Shown: positions 26,563 to 35,152 of the stretch, piece after piece
Position numbering within the stretch: position 1 is the stretch's first letter
Layout of the letters: the number at the start of each line of letters is the position of its first letter
DNA from: Methylocystis echinoides
GTDB taxonomy: Bacteria; Pseudomonadota; Alphaproteobacteria; Rhizobiales; Beijerinckiaceae
Assembly: GCF_027923385.1 (NCBI RefSeq)
Contig: NZ_BSEC01000001.1
Location: 2,554,501-2,618,500, forward strand
Reading direction: 5' to 3'
Length of the DNA: 64,000 bases
Position numbers and translations under genes: made by a program
Notes under the pieces: generated by a model
What the model was told of the DNA's origin: nothing
Databases searched by the model: none
What the model saw: the letters and a program-made list of their open reading frames with translations, nothing else

Positions 26563-26937
26563 ATGAACGACCGGATGAACGCAAAGATCCTGCTGGCGGA
26601 AGACGACAACGACATGCGTCGCTTCCTGGTCAAGGCGTTGCAGCAGGCCGGCTTCTCCGTGTCGTCCTTCGACAACGGCCTCGCCGCCTATGACCAGCTC
26701 CGGGTCGAACCCTTCGAACTGCTGCTGACCGATATCGTCATGCCGGAAATGGACGGCATCGAACTGGCCCGCCGCGCCACCGAACTCGATCCGGACATCA
26801 AGGTCATGTTCATCACCGGCTTCGCCGCCGTCGCCCTGAACCCCGACAATCAGGCCCCGCGTCAGGCCAAGATCCTCTCCAAGCCGTTCCATCTTCGCGA
26901 TCTGGTGAGCGAAGTTCAGAGGATGCTCGCCGCCTGA
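26563..26937 (+). CDS. cpdR: Single-domain response regulator CpdR
   Basis: A 124-residue receiver domain without an output domain. The phosphorylation site is Asp57 in LLLTDIVMPEMDG, the acidic pocket is EDDND near residue 13, and KPF contains the conserved Lys near residue 106. In Caulobacter, unphosphorylated CpdR places ClpXP at the pole and primes degradation of cell-cycle proteins; this protein matches that family and its usual neighbour, the N-formylglutamate amidohydrolase gene. AGGAAG precedes ATG 26563. An RcdA-like gene lies 2 kb downstream. Confidence 0.88.
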   Translation: MNDRMNAKILLAEDDNDMRRFLVKALQQAGFSVSSFDNGLAAYDQLRVEPFELLLTDIVMPEMDGIELARRATELDPDIKVMFITGFAAVALNPDNQAPRQAKILSKPFHLRDLVSEVQRMLAA

Positions 26938-27026
26938 GGCGGCGGGGGCTTGAGACGCGCGCGGAATAGCTTAAGCTCGAGGCTTGGCGCCCGGACAGCC
27001 GGGCGCGTCCCGCGTGAGCCCGAAAG

Positions 27027-28082
27027 TTGAGATTTTCCATCGACATCGACAGCGGCGACGCCATCTCCGGATGGCTCGCGCCCGACAACCCCTCCGTCAG
27101 CCCGCGCGTCATCGTCGTGGTGCCGGGCCGCGCCGACGTCGAGATCGACGGCATGGTGATGCGCCGCGACGTTTACGACGCCGGCTACCATCTCACCGGC
27201 GCCTGCGGTTTCCTGATCACCGCCGACATGGTCGCCGATCTGGCGCAGCTCATGGACATAGAGATCCAGGAGGCGGAAACGCGCCTGCCGATCTACCGGC
27301 GCTACGCGCCCGACCGCGATCTGCGCAAAAAGCTGTTTGTGTTCGACTGCGCGGCGTTGCCGCAGCGACGCCTGCTCGACCGGATGAGCGGCTACTTTTC
27401 GCTCACCTATCGCAATACGGAACGCACGGGCGCCGAGACAACCATCGCCTGCATCGTCAATCCCGGCGCGCAATCGGTTCTTCTGAACGGTCGCTCCCAT
27501 GCCGCGCGCTACGACGATCTCCTCAGGGACCAGGGCTTTCTGCGCGCCGCGCTGCTGCGCGACCCCTTCGAGGAACTGGCGGAGCGGCTGTATTTTCTCA
27601 ATTATGTCGCGCATGAGGGCGGCGACGCGGTCAGTCTCTACGCCCATGGCCTGAGCAGTCTTCTCCCCTTCGCCCGCGACCTCCCCTTCAAGGACCCGAA
27701 AGGCGTCGCCGCCGCCTTCCGCGCCGCCTCGGAGGCGCAACGCCGCGAGATCGCGAGCCCGATGACCCGGGTTTTCGGCTGCGAGGTGGACGAACCGCCC
27801 CGCCACGTCAATGTGACCCAGGCCCTGCACCGGCTCGCGGGCTTCGACGTGGTCGGCCTGCGCGAGAATTATCCGCTGTTTCGCGACCTGCTGGCGGCGG
27901 CTCTTGGCGCCGACGTCATCGGCGGGGAAGACCCTGTCGCTTATCCGGCCATCCGCCGCCTCGCCGAGACGCTCTCGGAGATCGGGCTCGTCACCGACCT
28001 GCTGGCCGAGGACCGCGCGCTTTACGCATATGCAGCCGAGGCGGTCGCGGAGGGGCTCGCTCCCTCACAGACAGCGGCCTGA
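27027..28082 (+). CDS. Unknown 351-residue protein with TTG start
   Basis: Open from a stop at 27015, the only start that keeps the N-terminus is TTG 27027, giving residues MRFSIDIDSGDAISGWLAPD. Residues 1-70 look like a beta domain (VIVVVPGRADVEIDG); the rest is helical, with DPFEELAERLYFLNYVAHEGG near residue 180 and a His/Arg-rich NVTQALHRLAGF near 260. No signal peptide or membrane segment. I do not recognise a family. High GC3 and protein-like composition over the whole frame support it as a real gene. It follows cpdR by 89 bases. Confidence 0.7.
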   Translation: MRFSIDIDSGDAISGWLAPDNPSVSPRVIVVVPGRADVEIDGMVMRRDVYDAGYHLTGACGFLITADMVADLAQLMDIEIQEAETRLPIYRRYAPDRDLRKKLFVFDCAALPQRRLLDRMSGYFSLTYRNTERTGAETTIACIVNPGAQSVLLNGRSHAARYDDLLRDQGFLRAALLRDPFEELAERLYFLNYVAHEGGDAVSLYAHGLSSLLPFARDLPFKDPKGVAAAFRAASEAQRREIASPMTRVFGCEVDEPPRHVNVTQALHRLAGFDVVGLRENYPLFRDLLAAALGADVIGGEDPVAYPAIRRLAETLSEIGLVTDLLAEDRALYAYAAEAVAEGLAPSQTAA

Positions 28083-28259
28083 CGCGACCTTGCCCCGGTG
28101 AATTGACGCCGCCGCGTCAAGCGACCCGCAAGAAGCGACCTTGCCGAATGGAGCGGGTTGCGCTATGAGCGCAGCCAAATCGTCAATTCAACCGGCCGCC
28201 CCGCGCCGTCAGGCGTCGCGGGATCGCGGCTGTTTTCAGATCGAGGAAGGACGCGTTCG

Positions 28260-28490
28260 ATGAAAAAGGAAATCCACCCCGACTATCACACGATCAAGGT
28301 CGTGATGACCGACGGCACCGAGTTTCTGACGCGCTCGACCTGGGGCAAGGAAGGGGACACGATGAACCTCGACATCGACCCCAAGACCCATCCGGCCTGG
28401 ACCGGCGGCTCGACCCAGCTTCTCGACCGCGGCGGCCGTCTGTCCCGCTTCAACTCGCGCTTTGGCGGCCTGAGCTTCGGCAAGAAGTAA
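28260..28490 (+). CDS. rpmE: 50S ribosomal protein L31
   Basis: A 76-residue L31 beginning [19 protein letters not shown] and containing [13 protein letters not shown]. The cysteines that bind zinc in some L31 forms are absent, so it is a C-minus version. GAGGAAGG lies upstream of the ATG, and a strong bidirectional terminator follows 20 bases after the stop. Identification is secure. Confidence 0.96.
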   Translation: MKKEIHPDYHTIKVVMTDGTEFLTRSTWGKEGDTMNLDIDPKTHPAWTGGSTQLLDRGGRLSRFNSRFGGLSFGKK

Positions 28491-28510
28491 GCCCCCCTCA
28501 GAGCAACAAT

Positions 28511-28549
28511 AAAAAACGCCGGAGCGGTTGCCGCTCCGGCGTTTTTTAT
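28511..28549. terminator. Bidirectional intrinsic terminator between rpmE and the rcdA-like gene
   Basis: An 11-base GC-rich stem (ACGCCGGAGCGG with its complement) is flanked by six A on the left and six T on the right. It can stop transcription of both convergent genes. Confidence 0.93.
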
Positions 28550-28594
28550 TGCCTGAAATCCCGGGGGCATGAAGGGGCCCCCGCCCGCCCTCGC

Positions 28595-29131
28595 CTATTG
28601 CGCGAAGGCGTCGCGCAGGCGCGCAAGCTGCTCCTGCACCGGGCTGGCCGCCGGAGTCGAGGCCGCCGTCGCGGCTTCCGGGCCGGAATAAATCAGCTGA
28701 TCCAGATGGATGATCCGCGACTGGAGACGCAGCGAATGCAGCGCCAGTTCGCGCAGGCGCTCCGGCAGGCGCTGGAACATGTCCGGCGCGGCGGCGAGTT
28801 CCTGTTGCTGAAGCTTGACGCGATGGCGGTCGCTCGCCGCCTGGGTGCGGGTGAGTTCACCCTGATTGACCGCCCGCTGGAGCAGCAGCCAGGAGGCGAT
28901 CTGCATCAGCCGCGTCGTCAGCCGCATGCTTTCGGCGGCGTAAGCGAGGGCCTCGGCCCGCGCCAGCGCCTTGGCCTCGTCCCGGCCGGCGCCGTCGAGA
29001 TAGGCGGCGGCCTCCTCGACAAGCCCCATGCCTTCCCTGAACATCACGCCAAATGCCTCGGACGCCGCAAGCTTTTCGACGAAGGAAACGGGCTGGCCCT
29101 GCTCGCCCACACTGTCATTCAAACGACCCAT
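28595..29131 (-). CDS. DUF1465 family protein, RcdA-like ClpXP adaptor
   Basis: A 178-residue mostly helical soluble protein with residues about 15-140 matching DUF1465 (SFVEKLAASEAFGVMFREGM, ESMRLTTRLMQIASWLLLQRAV) and a flexible Ala/Pro-rich C-terminal tail. RcdA of Caulobacter, which works with CpdR to deliver CtrA to ClpXP, belongs to this family. I identify the family by pattern; orthology to RcdA is inferred and helped by cpdR lying 2 kb away. Upstream lies the candidate small RNA and its terminator. Confidence 0.82.
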   Translation of the reverse strand: MGRLNDSVGEQGQPVSFVEKLAASEAFGVMFREGMGLVEEAAAYLDGAGRDEAKALARAEALAYAAESMRLTTRLMQIASWLLLQRAVNQGELTRTQAASDRHRVKLQQQELAAAPDMFQRLPERLRELALHSLRLQSRIIHLDQLIYSGPEAATAASTPAASPVQEQLARLRDAFAQ

Positions 29132-29255
29132 GCCACGCTCACGCTTTTGGGCCAGCCGCAGCCGACCGAACTCGATGCAGCAAGACAGTAGCGCACCTTG
29201 GCCGGGCGCGCGCGCTTAGCCGAATTTTAACCTTAACTCAGCTAGGGCGGACGTC

Positions 29256-29281
29256 AAAAAAAGAGCCGCGGCAGCGGCTCT
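29256..29281 (-). terminator. Orphan intrinsic terminator on the minus strand
   Basis: An 8-bp perfect stem (AGAGCCGC with its complement, 4-base loop) is followed on the minus strand by seven T. The nearest upstream protein gene on this strand ends 255 bases away, so it most probably ends the small RNA described here, or a long 3' UTR. Confidence 0.85.
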
Positions 29282-29355
29282 CGAAGTCATGACAGGGAGG
29301 CATAAAGGACGAGTGGAGAAGAAGAGGCCACTCGGGCCCAACGAATTGGACTAAT
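29256..29355 (-). ncRNA. Candidate trans-acting small RNA, about 100 nt
   Basis: On the minus strand a -10 box GCTAAC (29362-29367) and -35 TTAACG (29386-29391) precede a stretch with no open frame. The first hairpin at 29310-29334 has a 7-bp stem CGAGTGG/CCACTCG and a pyrimidine loop CCTCTTCTTCT. A single-stranded CCTCCC (29295-29300), complementary to ribosome-binding sites, follows, and then an intrinsic terminator. Stem-loops exposing CCUCC-type motifs are typical of Rhizobiales small RNAs that block translation. Start is inferred, not observed. Confidence 0.45.
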
Positions 29356-29535
29356 GGTCAAGTTAGCCCCGCAGTGTGAATTTTTCGTTAACGCCCGCAG
29401 CGCGCGACTCTCACGGTCCCGCCCCTGCCTCACGGGAGAGGGAGCGGACCGGCGCCCTTGCGCTCAGGATGTCGATCGCGGCTGTCCCTGCCCCCGCGAA
29501 GCCCGCGCGGGACGGGAGGCGGCGCTTCAGCGCTG
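29282..29535. other. Remainder of the rcdA-suhB gap
   Basis: Apart from the small-RNA candidate and its promoter boxes, the bases up to 29535 are GC-rich with no supported open frame. The 29400-29535 part could be the 3' UTR of the small membrane protein gene that ends at 29536. Confidence 0.4.
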
Positions 29536-29802
29536 TCAGAATTTGAGATTGGCCGCTTCGACCACCGATCCCTGCGGCGCCAGTTTTTCGCCTCTCGGCA
29601 GGTAGGACAGGCCCAGGCAAAGCAGCAGCAGGCACGCCGAGCGAATCAATTGGCCGGCGTTGATGCGGCAGACGGCCGCGCGCCGGGGCGCGGGTCGCTG
29701 TAGCGGCGGCTTCGTCTCGCGCGCCGTCACGCGCGCGCCCTGCGCGACCGCGACAGGACGCCGGAGGGGTTTGGCTGTGTAGTGCAGGTCCACATTCGCC
29801 AT
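29536..29802 (-). CDS. Small basic single-pass membrane protein
   Basis: An 88-residue protein, MANVDLHYTAKPLRRP at the start, with a long Arg/Ala/Pro-rich basic N-terminal half and one hydrophobic segment (SACLLLLCLGLSYLP, about residues 53-67) near the C-terminus. The charge pattern predicts a cytoplasmic N-terminus. GGAGAG stands nine bases before ATG 29802. I do not recognise it. It is divergent from suhB. Confidence 0.5.
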   Translation of the reverse strand: MANVDLHYTAKPLRRPVAVAQGARVTARETKPPLQRPAPRRAAVCRINAGQLIRSACLLLLCLGLSYLPRGEKLAPQGSVVEAANLKF

Positions 29803-29948
29803 GAGCAAGGCTCTCCGAAACCGGGAACAAATTTGCTGAAAAATCTCACCAACACGTTAAGCATGGCGGGCCTGCCCGGCGCTGCTTGACGCGCGGACGC
29901 CCGGGGGGCATTTGAACCCCCTCCCCTTGCTCCCGAGGCTTCCCCGAA

Positions 29949-30740
29949 ATGATTCGTTCCGCGTTGATGAATGTCATGACCGCAGCCGCCATCAAGGCGG
30001 GCCGCGGCCTCAAGCGCGACTTCGGAGAGGTCGAAAATCTTCAGGTTTCGGTGAAGGGGCCCGGCGATTTCGTCACCGCCGCCGACAAGCGCGCCGAAAA
30101 GACGCTGTTCGAGGAATTGTCCAAGGCACGGCCGGGCTACGGCTTCCGGCTCGAAGAGGGCGGCGTGGTCGAGGGCTCCGACAAGAGCCACACCTGGCAC
30201 ATCGACCCGCTCGACGGCACCTCGAATTTCCTGCACGGCGTCCCGGTGTTCGCCGTCTCCATCGGGCTGGAGCGCGAGGGACAGCTCGTCGCCGGGCTGG
30301 TCTATAATCCGGCCTCCGACGAGATGTATGTCGCCGAAAAGGGCCAGGGCGCCTATTTCAACAACCGCCGCATGCGCGTCGCGGCGCGTCGCTCGCTCTC
30401 CGAGTCGATGGTCGCCTGCGGCATCCCGCCCCTCGCCCGCCAGAAGGATCACGACTCCTTCAAGCGCGAACTGGCGGCCGGCATGGCCAAGATCGGCAAT
30501 ATCCGCCGCATGGGCGCCGCCGCCATGGATCTCGCCATGGTCGCCTGCGGCCGCTTCGACGGCTATTGGGAGCGCGGCATCAATTCCTGGGACGTGGCGG
30601 CGGGTGTCGTGCTGGTGCGCGAGGCGGGCGGCTTCGTCACCGATCTCACGGGCGGCGGCGACATGCTCGCCAGGGGCGAAATCTGCGCCGGCAACGAGAC
30701 CATCCACCGACAGCTTCTCGATGTGATGAGGAAGGCGTGA
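29949..30740 (+). CDS. suhB: Inositol monophosphatase family protein
   Basis: A 263-residue Mg-dependent phosphatase hydrolysing myo-inositol-1-phosphate or related sugar phosphates. Metal-binding motifs are complete: EEGGVVEGSD (about residue 66), HIDPLDGTSNFLHG (about 84-97) and NSWDVAAGVVLVREAGG near residue 216. It resembles the SuhB subtype, a second family member besides the HisN-like gene at 24.6 kb. Its stop overlaps the GTG start of the acetyltransferase by 4 bases, so the two are coupled. Confidence 0.88.
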   Translation: MIRSALMNVMTAAAIKAGRGLKRDFGEVENLQVSVKGPGDFVTAADKRAEKTLFEELSKARPGYGFRLEEGGVVEGSDKSHTWHIDPLDGTSNFLHGVPVFAVSIGLEREGQLVAGLVYNPASDEMYVAEKGQGAYFNNRRMRVAARRSLSESMVACGIPPLARQKDHDSFKRELAAGMAKIGNIRRMGAAAMDLAMVACGRFDGYWERGINSWDVAAGVVLVREAGGFVTDLTGGGDMLARGEICAGNETIHRQLLDVMRKA

Positions 30741-31219
30741 GCCTCGACGCCGCGGAGACCTCGGCCCCGCTACTTCGCCGACGCGCCGACGCCGACTGGC
30801 CGGCCATGCTTGATCTGTGGGTCGCGGCCTGGCGCGCGACCTATCCCGAGATCGACTTCGACGCCCGCCGCGGCTGGCTGACCGAACAGGTCGAAAAGCT
30901 CGAGGCGCAGGGCGCGGCGACGCTCTGCCTCTTTGCGGGCGCGCCCCTCGCCTTGGCGGGCTTCGTCGTGATCGATCCACAAACCGGCTGGCTCGACCAG
31001 ATCTGCGTCGGCCCCGCCTTCACCGGCGACGGCTGCGGCGTGAAGCTGATGGCGGCGGCCTGCGCCCTGTCGCCGGGCGTGGTGCGGCTCGACGTGAACG
31101 CCGACAACATGCGCGCCATCCGATTCTATGAGCGTGGCGGCTTCGTCCAGATCGGGCGCGGCGCCAATACGCTCTCGGGGCGGGCGACGATCATGATGGA
31201 ATGGCGGGCGCAACAATAG
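30737..31219 (+). CDS. GNAT family N-acetyltransferase
   Basis: A 160-residue acyl-CoA-dependent acetyltransferase. The acetyl-CoA loop region GDGCGVKLM (about residue 97) and the C-terminal NMRAIRFYERGGFVQIG (about 125-141) are characteristic of the fold. GTG 30737 is chosen because AGGAAG precedes it and it overlaps the suhB stop (GTGA). The acceptor substrate is unknown. Confidence 0.85.
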   Translation: MSLDAAETSAPLLRRRADADWPAMLDLWVAAWRATYPEIDFDARRGWLTEQVEKLEAQGAATLCLFAGAPLALAGFVVIDPQTGWLDQICVGPAFTGDGCGVKLMAAACALSPGVVRLDVNADNMRAIRFYERGGFVQIGRGANTLSGRATIMMEWRAQQ

Positions 31220-31418
31220 CTTATGCCGGCGAATGCGGCGCGACGGGAAAACGGCACTTCCATTCCGCCCTCACTTCCCCATATAAGCGGCATCGGGTTT
31301 CGGCCGAACGTTCTTGCTCTTTCGTCTACAGGACGTCGGCGCCTGACATTCCACCTTAATTCGATTGGAAGACGCCGCATTGTCGCGGCCGTCCCTTCAC
31401 GTCTCGAAAGGACACGCC

Positions 31419-31631
31419 ATGCAGACTGGCGCCGTTAAGTGGTTCAACTCTCAAAAAGGCTTTGGCTTTATCCAGCCGGACGCCGGCGGCCAGGACGTTT
31501 TCGTCCACATCAGCGCCGTCGAGCGCGCCGGCCTGCGCGATCTCGCGGAAGGCCAGAAGATCTCCTACGAGCTCGTCGTCGACAAGCGCAGCGGCAGGTC
31601 TTCGGCGGATAACCTCCAGATCCAGAACTGA
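31419..31631 (+). CDS. CspA-family cold shock protein
   Basis: A 70-residue single cold-shock domain binding single-stranded nucleic acid, with RNP1 KGFGFIQP and RNP2 VFVHISA. A 5' leader of up to 200 bases without a gene precedes it, as usual for cold-shock genes whose leader folds with temperature. An intrinsic terminator follows 18 bases after the stop. Whether it is cold inducible cannot be read from the sequence. Confidence 0.95.
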   Translation: MQTGAVKWFNSQKGFGFIQPDAGGQDVFVHISAVERAGLRDLAEGQKISYELVVDKRSGRSSADNLQIQN

Positions 31632-31649
31632 TCCCAACGGAACAAAAAA

Positions 31650-31680
31650 GAAAGGGGCCCGTGACGGCCCCTTTTTTTAT
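31650..31680. terminator. Intrinsic terminator between csp and pyk
   Basis: GGGGCC and GGCCCC around a 6-base loop are followed by eight T on the plus strand; on the minus strand a broken T-rich run follows. It serves the cold-shock gene and probably also the convergent pyk. Confidence 0.9.
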
Positions 31681-31696
31681 TGGCTTCCCGCGCGCC

Positions 31697-33139
31697 TCAG
31701 CCGTCGGTCTGCCGCACATCCTCGCCGACATGGGCGATGCGGATCATGTTGGTCGCGCCCGGCGAGCCGAAGGGCATGCCCGCGACGATGATGACGCGGT
31801 CGCCATCCTCGCCGAAGCCTTCGCTCTTCGAGTTTTCGCAGGCGCGCTTCACCATGTCCTCGATGTCGACGGCGTCGCGCGTCTCGAGCGCGTGAACGCC
31901 CCAGACCAGCGCCAGACGCCGCGCCGTGTCGCGCTTGGGCGTCAGCGCGAGAATCGGCGACTGCGGCCGCTCGCGCGCGATGCGCAGCGCCGTCGAGCCC
32001 GACGAGGTCCAGGCGCAGATCGCCTTGCAGTGCAAAGTCTGCGCAATGTCGCGCGCCGCGACGGCGATGGCGTCGGCGGAAGTCGGATTGGGCAATTCGC
32101 CGCGCTGCGCATTGATGATCGAGCGGAAGAAGGCGTCGGTCTCGACCTCCTCCGCGATGCGGCTCATCGTGGCCACCGCGTCCTGCGGATACTGGCCGGC
32201 GGCGCTTTCCGCCGACAGCATCACCGCGTCCGCGCCCTCGAAGACGGCGGTGGCGACGTCCGACACCTCGGCGCGCGTCGGCAGCGGCGAGAGAATCATG
32301 GATTCGAGCATCTGCGTCGCGATCACCACCGGCTTGCCGAGACGGCGCGCCGAGCGGTTGATGCGCTTCTGCAGGCCAGGCACGCGCTCCAGCGGCACCT
32401 CGACGCCGAGATCGCCGCGCGCCACCATCAGCGCGTCGGAGACTTCAATCACCTCGTCGAGGCGATGGATCGCCTGCGGCTTCTCGATCTTCGCCATCAC
32501 CAGCGCGCGGCCCTTGGTGATCTGCTTGACCTCGATGACGTCCTCGGGACGCTGCACGAAGGAGATCGCCACCCAGTCCACACCTTCCTTGAGGGCCGCT
32601 TCCAGATCGGCGCGGTCCTTGGTGGTCATGGAGGTGATCGGAATTTCAGTGTCGGGCAGGCTCACGCCCTTGCGGTTCGACAGCCGGCCCGCGACGTCGA
32701 CCACCGCATGGGCGCGCTCGGGCGTCGTCTCGACCACATGCAGCCGCACGCGGCCGTCGTCGATGAGGATGGTGTCGCCAACCTTGAGCGCGGCCAGAAT
32801 TTCGGGATGCGGCAGACGCACGCGGGTCACGTCGCCGGGCGTCGTGTCGGAATCGAAGACGAAGACGTCGCCCTTGCGAAGATGCACCGAGCCTTCCTCG
32901 AAGGCGCCGATGCGCAGCTTCGGCCCCTGAAGGTCGACGAGAATGCCAATGGCGCGCGACATCTCGGTCTCGATCTCGCGAATCATGCGGACGTAGGACG
33001 CAAGGCCGGCGTGATCGGTGTGGCTCATGTTGATGCGGAACACATCGGCGCCCGCGCGCACGAGCCCGGCGATGACCGCCTTGTCGACCGTCGCCGGTCC
33101 CAGCGTGGCGATAATCTTGACGCGCCTGAGCCTTCTCAT
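31697..33139 (-). CDS. pyk: Pyruvate kinase
   Basis: Converts phosphoenolpyruvate and ADP to pyruvate and ATP. The 480 residues begin MRRLRRVKIIATLGPATV, with FRINMSHTDH near residue 36, MVARGDLGVEVP near 240 and VIATQMLESM near 270 as substrate and metal regions. ATG 33139 has GGGAACGGAT immediately upstream; a TTG 12 bases earlier is less likely. It is transcribed with the DUF1036 gene 52 bases upstream, the usual Rhizobiales pair. Confidence 0.97.
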   Translation of the reverse strand: MRRLRRVKIIATLGPATVDKAVIAGLVRAGADVFRINMSHTDHAGLASYVRMIREIETEMSRAIGILVDLQGPKLRIGAFEEGSVHLRKGDVFVFDSDTTPGDVTRVRLPHPEILAALKVGDTILIDDGRVRLHVVETTPERAHAVVDVAGRLSNRKGVSLPDTEIPITSMTTKDRADLEAALKEGVDWVAISFVQRPEDVIEVKQITKGRALVMAKIEKPQAIHRLDEVIEVSDALMVARGDLGVEVPLERVPGLQKRINRSARRLGKPVVIATQMLESMILSPLPTRAEVSDVATAVFEGADAVMLSAESAAGQYPQDAVATMSRIAEEVETDAFFRSIINAQRGELPNPTSADAIAVAARDIAQTLHCKAICAWTSSGSTALRIARERPQSPILALTPKRDTARRLALVWGVHALETRDAVDIEDMVKRACENSKSEGFGEDGDRVIIVAGMPFGSPGATNMIRIAHVGEDVRQTDG

Positions 33140-33191
33140 ATCCGTTCCCAAATCCCTGTCTCGGAGACGCCGCTATAGCACGGCTTTCCCG

Positions 33192-33611
33192 TCATTGCGC
33201 CGGCGCATTCGGATCGGTGAGCTGCACCGTCCAGCTTTTGGCGTCCCGGCCCGTGTCGATCTCGAAGAAGCCCGTTCGGTCGAAGCCGCGCGCGAAGCAG
33301 TCCTCGCGTCCGTCGATTCGGAACTCGCGGTCGCGGGTGCACATGAAGGCCTTGCCTTTCCACTCCCCGCCACGCTCGTCCATCGCATAGACGTAATAGA
33401 ACTGGGCCGCGAGCGGCCCGCGCAGCAGCGTCTCGCAAGCCGTGGGACGCAGATTCCACCAGCCCTCGGAGAGCCAGCTTTTCCCGTCCGTATAGGCGAG
33501 CGCGACGCTGACCCGCGTATTGGTGTTGTTGCACAGGCGAAAATCGGCGCGCGCCGGCGCCGTCAGGGCCAGCCCCGTCAGAACGGCGGTTAGGAGGAGG
33601 CGTCGATTCAT
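33192..33611 (-). CDS. Exported DUF1036 family protein
   Basis: A 139-residue protein with a signal peptide ending near residue 22 (PARA), then the DUF1036 core: FRLCNNTNTRVSVALAY, SEGWWNLRPTACETLL and FYYVYAMDERGGEW. Four cysteines suggest disulfides in the periplasm. Function is unknown; the family commonly lies directly upstream of pyruvate kinase, as here. ATG 33611 gives the cleanest signal peptide; an ATG at 33638 adds nine residues. Confidence 0.85.
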   Translation of the reverse strand: MNRRLLLTAVLTGLALTAPARADFRLCNNTNTRVSVALAYTDGKSWLSEGWWNLRPTACETLLRGPLAAQFYYVYAMDERGGEWKGKAFMCTRDREFRIDGREDCFARGFDRTGFFEIDTGRDAKSWTVQLTDPNAPAQ

Positions 33612-34020
33612 CGTCGGGGCAAAACCGAAAAGGACCATCACGGGCGTCGCCGAAGCGCCGCCGCTTCGGGGGAAGGCAAACCACGCTGGCCCGTATTTGT
33701 CCACCCCGGCGCGCCCGAACTCAGGTCCCGCCACCCGTGGCGCCGCCCTGCGTCTTCGTACACGGGGGAGAGGCGACGGGCATGGCGCAGCCCATCGCCA
33801 TCCTTCAGGGACAGCCGGGCGCCACGGCCGGACGCTTCTGCTTGTCGCTGGCCGACGCCTCTGCGCGCGGCGCTGGACGCGCCGACGCGAGGTGCAAGAT
33901 TTCCGTTTGGTGATGGAATGCGAGTCGCCGTTGCTTTTCGCAGCGAACGCCTGATTGCGATGTTCACCGCCCCGCTGATCCTGCGCCGTGTAGCGACTCG
34001 CGCCGTGACTCGGCGAACGC
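33612..34020. other. Gap between the DUF1036 gene and hemB, no gene seen
   Basis: 409 bases of moderately GC-rich DNA. Long open frames on both strands here are Arg/Pro-rich and have no ribosome sites. It should contain the promoter for the DUF1036-pyk transcript and the hemB 3' end, but I see no clear terminator. Confidence 0.45.
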
Positions 34021-35037
34021 CTACTCACGCCCGCGCAGCAGCGCCGCCGCACGCGGGGCGAAATAGGTCAACACGCCCGCCGCGCCAGCGCGCTTGAAGG
34101 CGAGCAGGCTCTCCATCATCGCGCGCTCCTCGTCGAGCCAGCCGTACTGCGCGGCGGCCATGATCATCGCATATTCGCCCGATACCTGATAGGCGAAGGT
34201 CGGCGCGTGGAAGGTCTCGGCGACGCGGTGGATGATGTCGAGATATGGCATGCCCGGCTTCACCATCACCATATCGGCGCCCTGCTCCAGATCGAGCGCG
34301 ACTTCGCGCAGCGCCTCGTCGGTGTTGGCGGGGTCCATCTGATAGGCGCGCTTGTCGCCGCGCAAGGTCTTGTTGGTGCCGATGGCGTCGCGGAACGGGC
34401 CGTAAAAAGCCGATGCATATTTCGCAGCGTAGCTCATGATCTGCACGTTCTGGAAGTCCGCCGCGTCGAGGCCCGCGCGGATGGCGCCGACGCGCCCGTC
34501 CATCATATCCGACGGCGCGATGATGTCGGAGCCGGCGCGCGCCTGCGTCACCGCCTGCTGTGTCAGCACCGCCACCGTTTCGTCGTTCACGATCTCGTCG
34601 CCGCGCAACAGGCCGTCATGGCCATGGCTGGTGTAGGGATCGAGCGCGACATCGGTGATGACGCCGACGTCGGGCGTCGTCGACTTGATGGCGCGGCAGG
34701 CGCGGCAAACCAGATTTTCGGGGTCCAGCGCGACACTCGCCATTTCGTCGCGCAGCCTGGGATCGGTGTTGGGGAAGAGCGCCACCGCCGGCACGCCGAG
34801 CGCGGCGACCTTGCCGATCTCTTCCGTCGCAACGTCGATCGAAAAGCGAAACACGCCGGGCATGGAGCCGACCGGCTCCCGGCGCCCCTCGCCCTCGACC
34901 AGGAAAACCGGCCAGATGAGATCGGAGGCGTCGAGCGTCGTCTCGCGCACGAGACGGCGCGACCAGTCGCTCTTGCGATTGCGACGCGGACGCTGCACGA
35001 GCCCCAGCCCCGCAGAAACAGCCTGCCTGTCGGACAT
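34021..35037 (-). CDS. hemB: Delta-aminolevulinic acid dehydratase, non-cysteine metal type
   Basis: Condenses two 5-aminolevulinate molecules into porphobilinogen for haem synthesis. The 338 residues include the Schiff-base lysine regions (MVKPGMPYLDII near 245). At the metal site the zinc-binding cysteines of the CxC...C pattern are replaced: residues 131, 133 and 141 are Ala, Asp and Asp in ALDPYTSHGHDG. This matches the Mg-dependent form known from Bradyrhizobium. GGGAGG six bases before ATG 35037 fixes the start. Confidence 0.95.
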   Translation of the reverse strand: MSDRQAVSAGLGLVQRPRRNRKSDWSRRLVRETTLDASDLIWPVFLVEGEGRREPVGSMPGVFRFSIDVATEEIGKVAALGVPAVALFPNTDPRLRDEMASVALDPENLVCRACRAIKSTTPDVGVITDVALDPYTSHGHDGLLRGDEIVNDETVAVLTQQAVTQARAGSDIIAPSDMMDGRVGAIRAGLDAADFQNVQIMSYAAKYASAFYGPFRDAIGTNKTLRGDKRAYQMDPANTDEALREVALDLEQGADMVMVKPGMPYLDIIHRVAETFHAPTFAYQVSGEYAMIMAAAQYGWLDEERAMMESLLAFKRAGAAGVLTYFAPRAAALLRGRE

Positions 35038-35152
35038 CAAAGCCTCCCTTTTCAGGACGCTTAACATGACGCGCGGACTCTTTCGACTCCGGCGCGCAGC
35101 CCCGTTATAAACATGGGGCGCGCCTGTTTAGCTCGCCCGAGGAAAGAGAAAG

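Noticed and set aside
31661..33178. 505-residue plus-strand open frame
   Set aside because: Antisense to pyruvate kinase.
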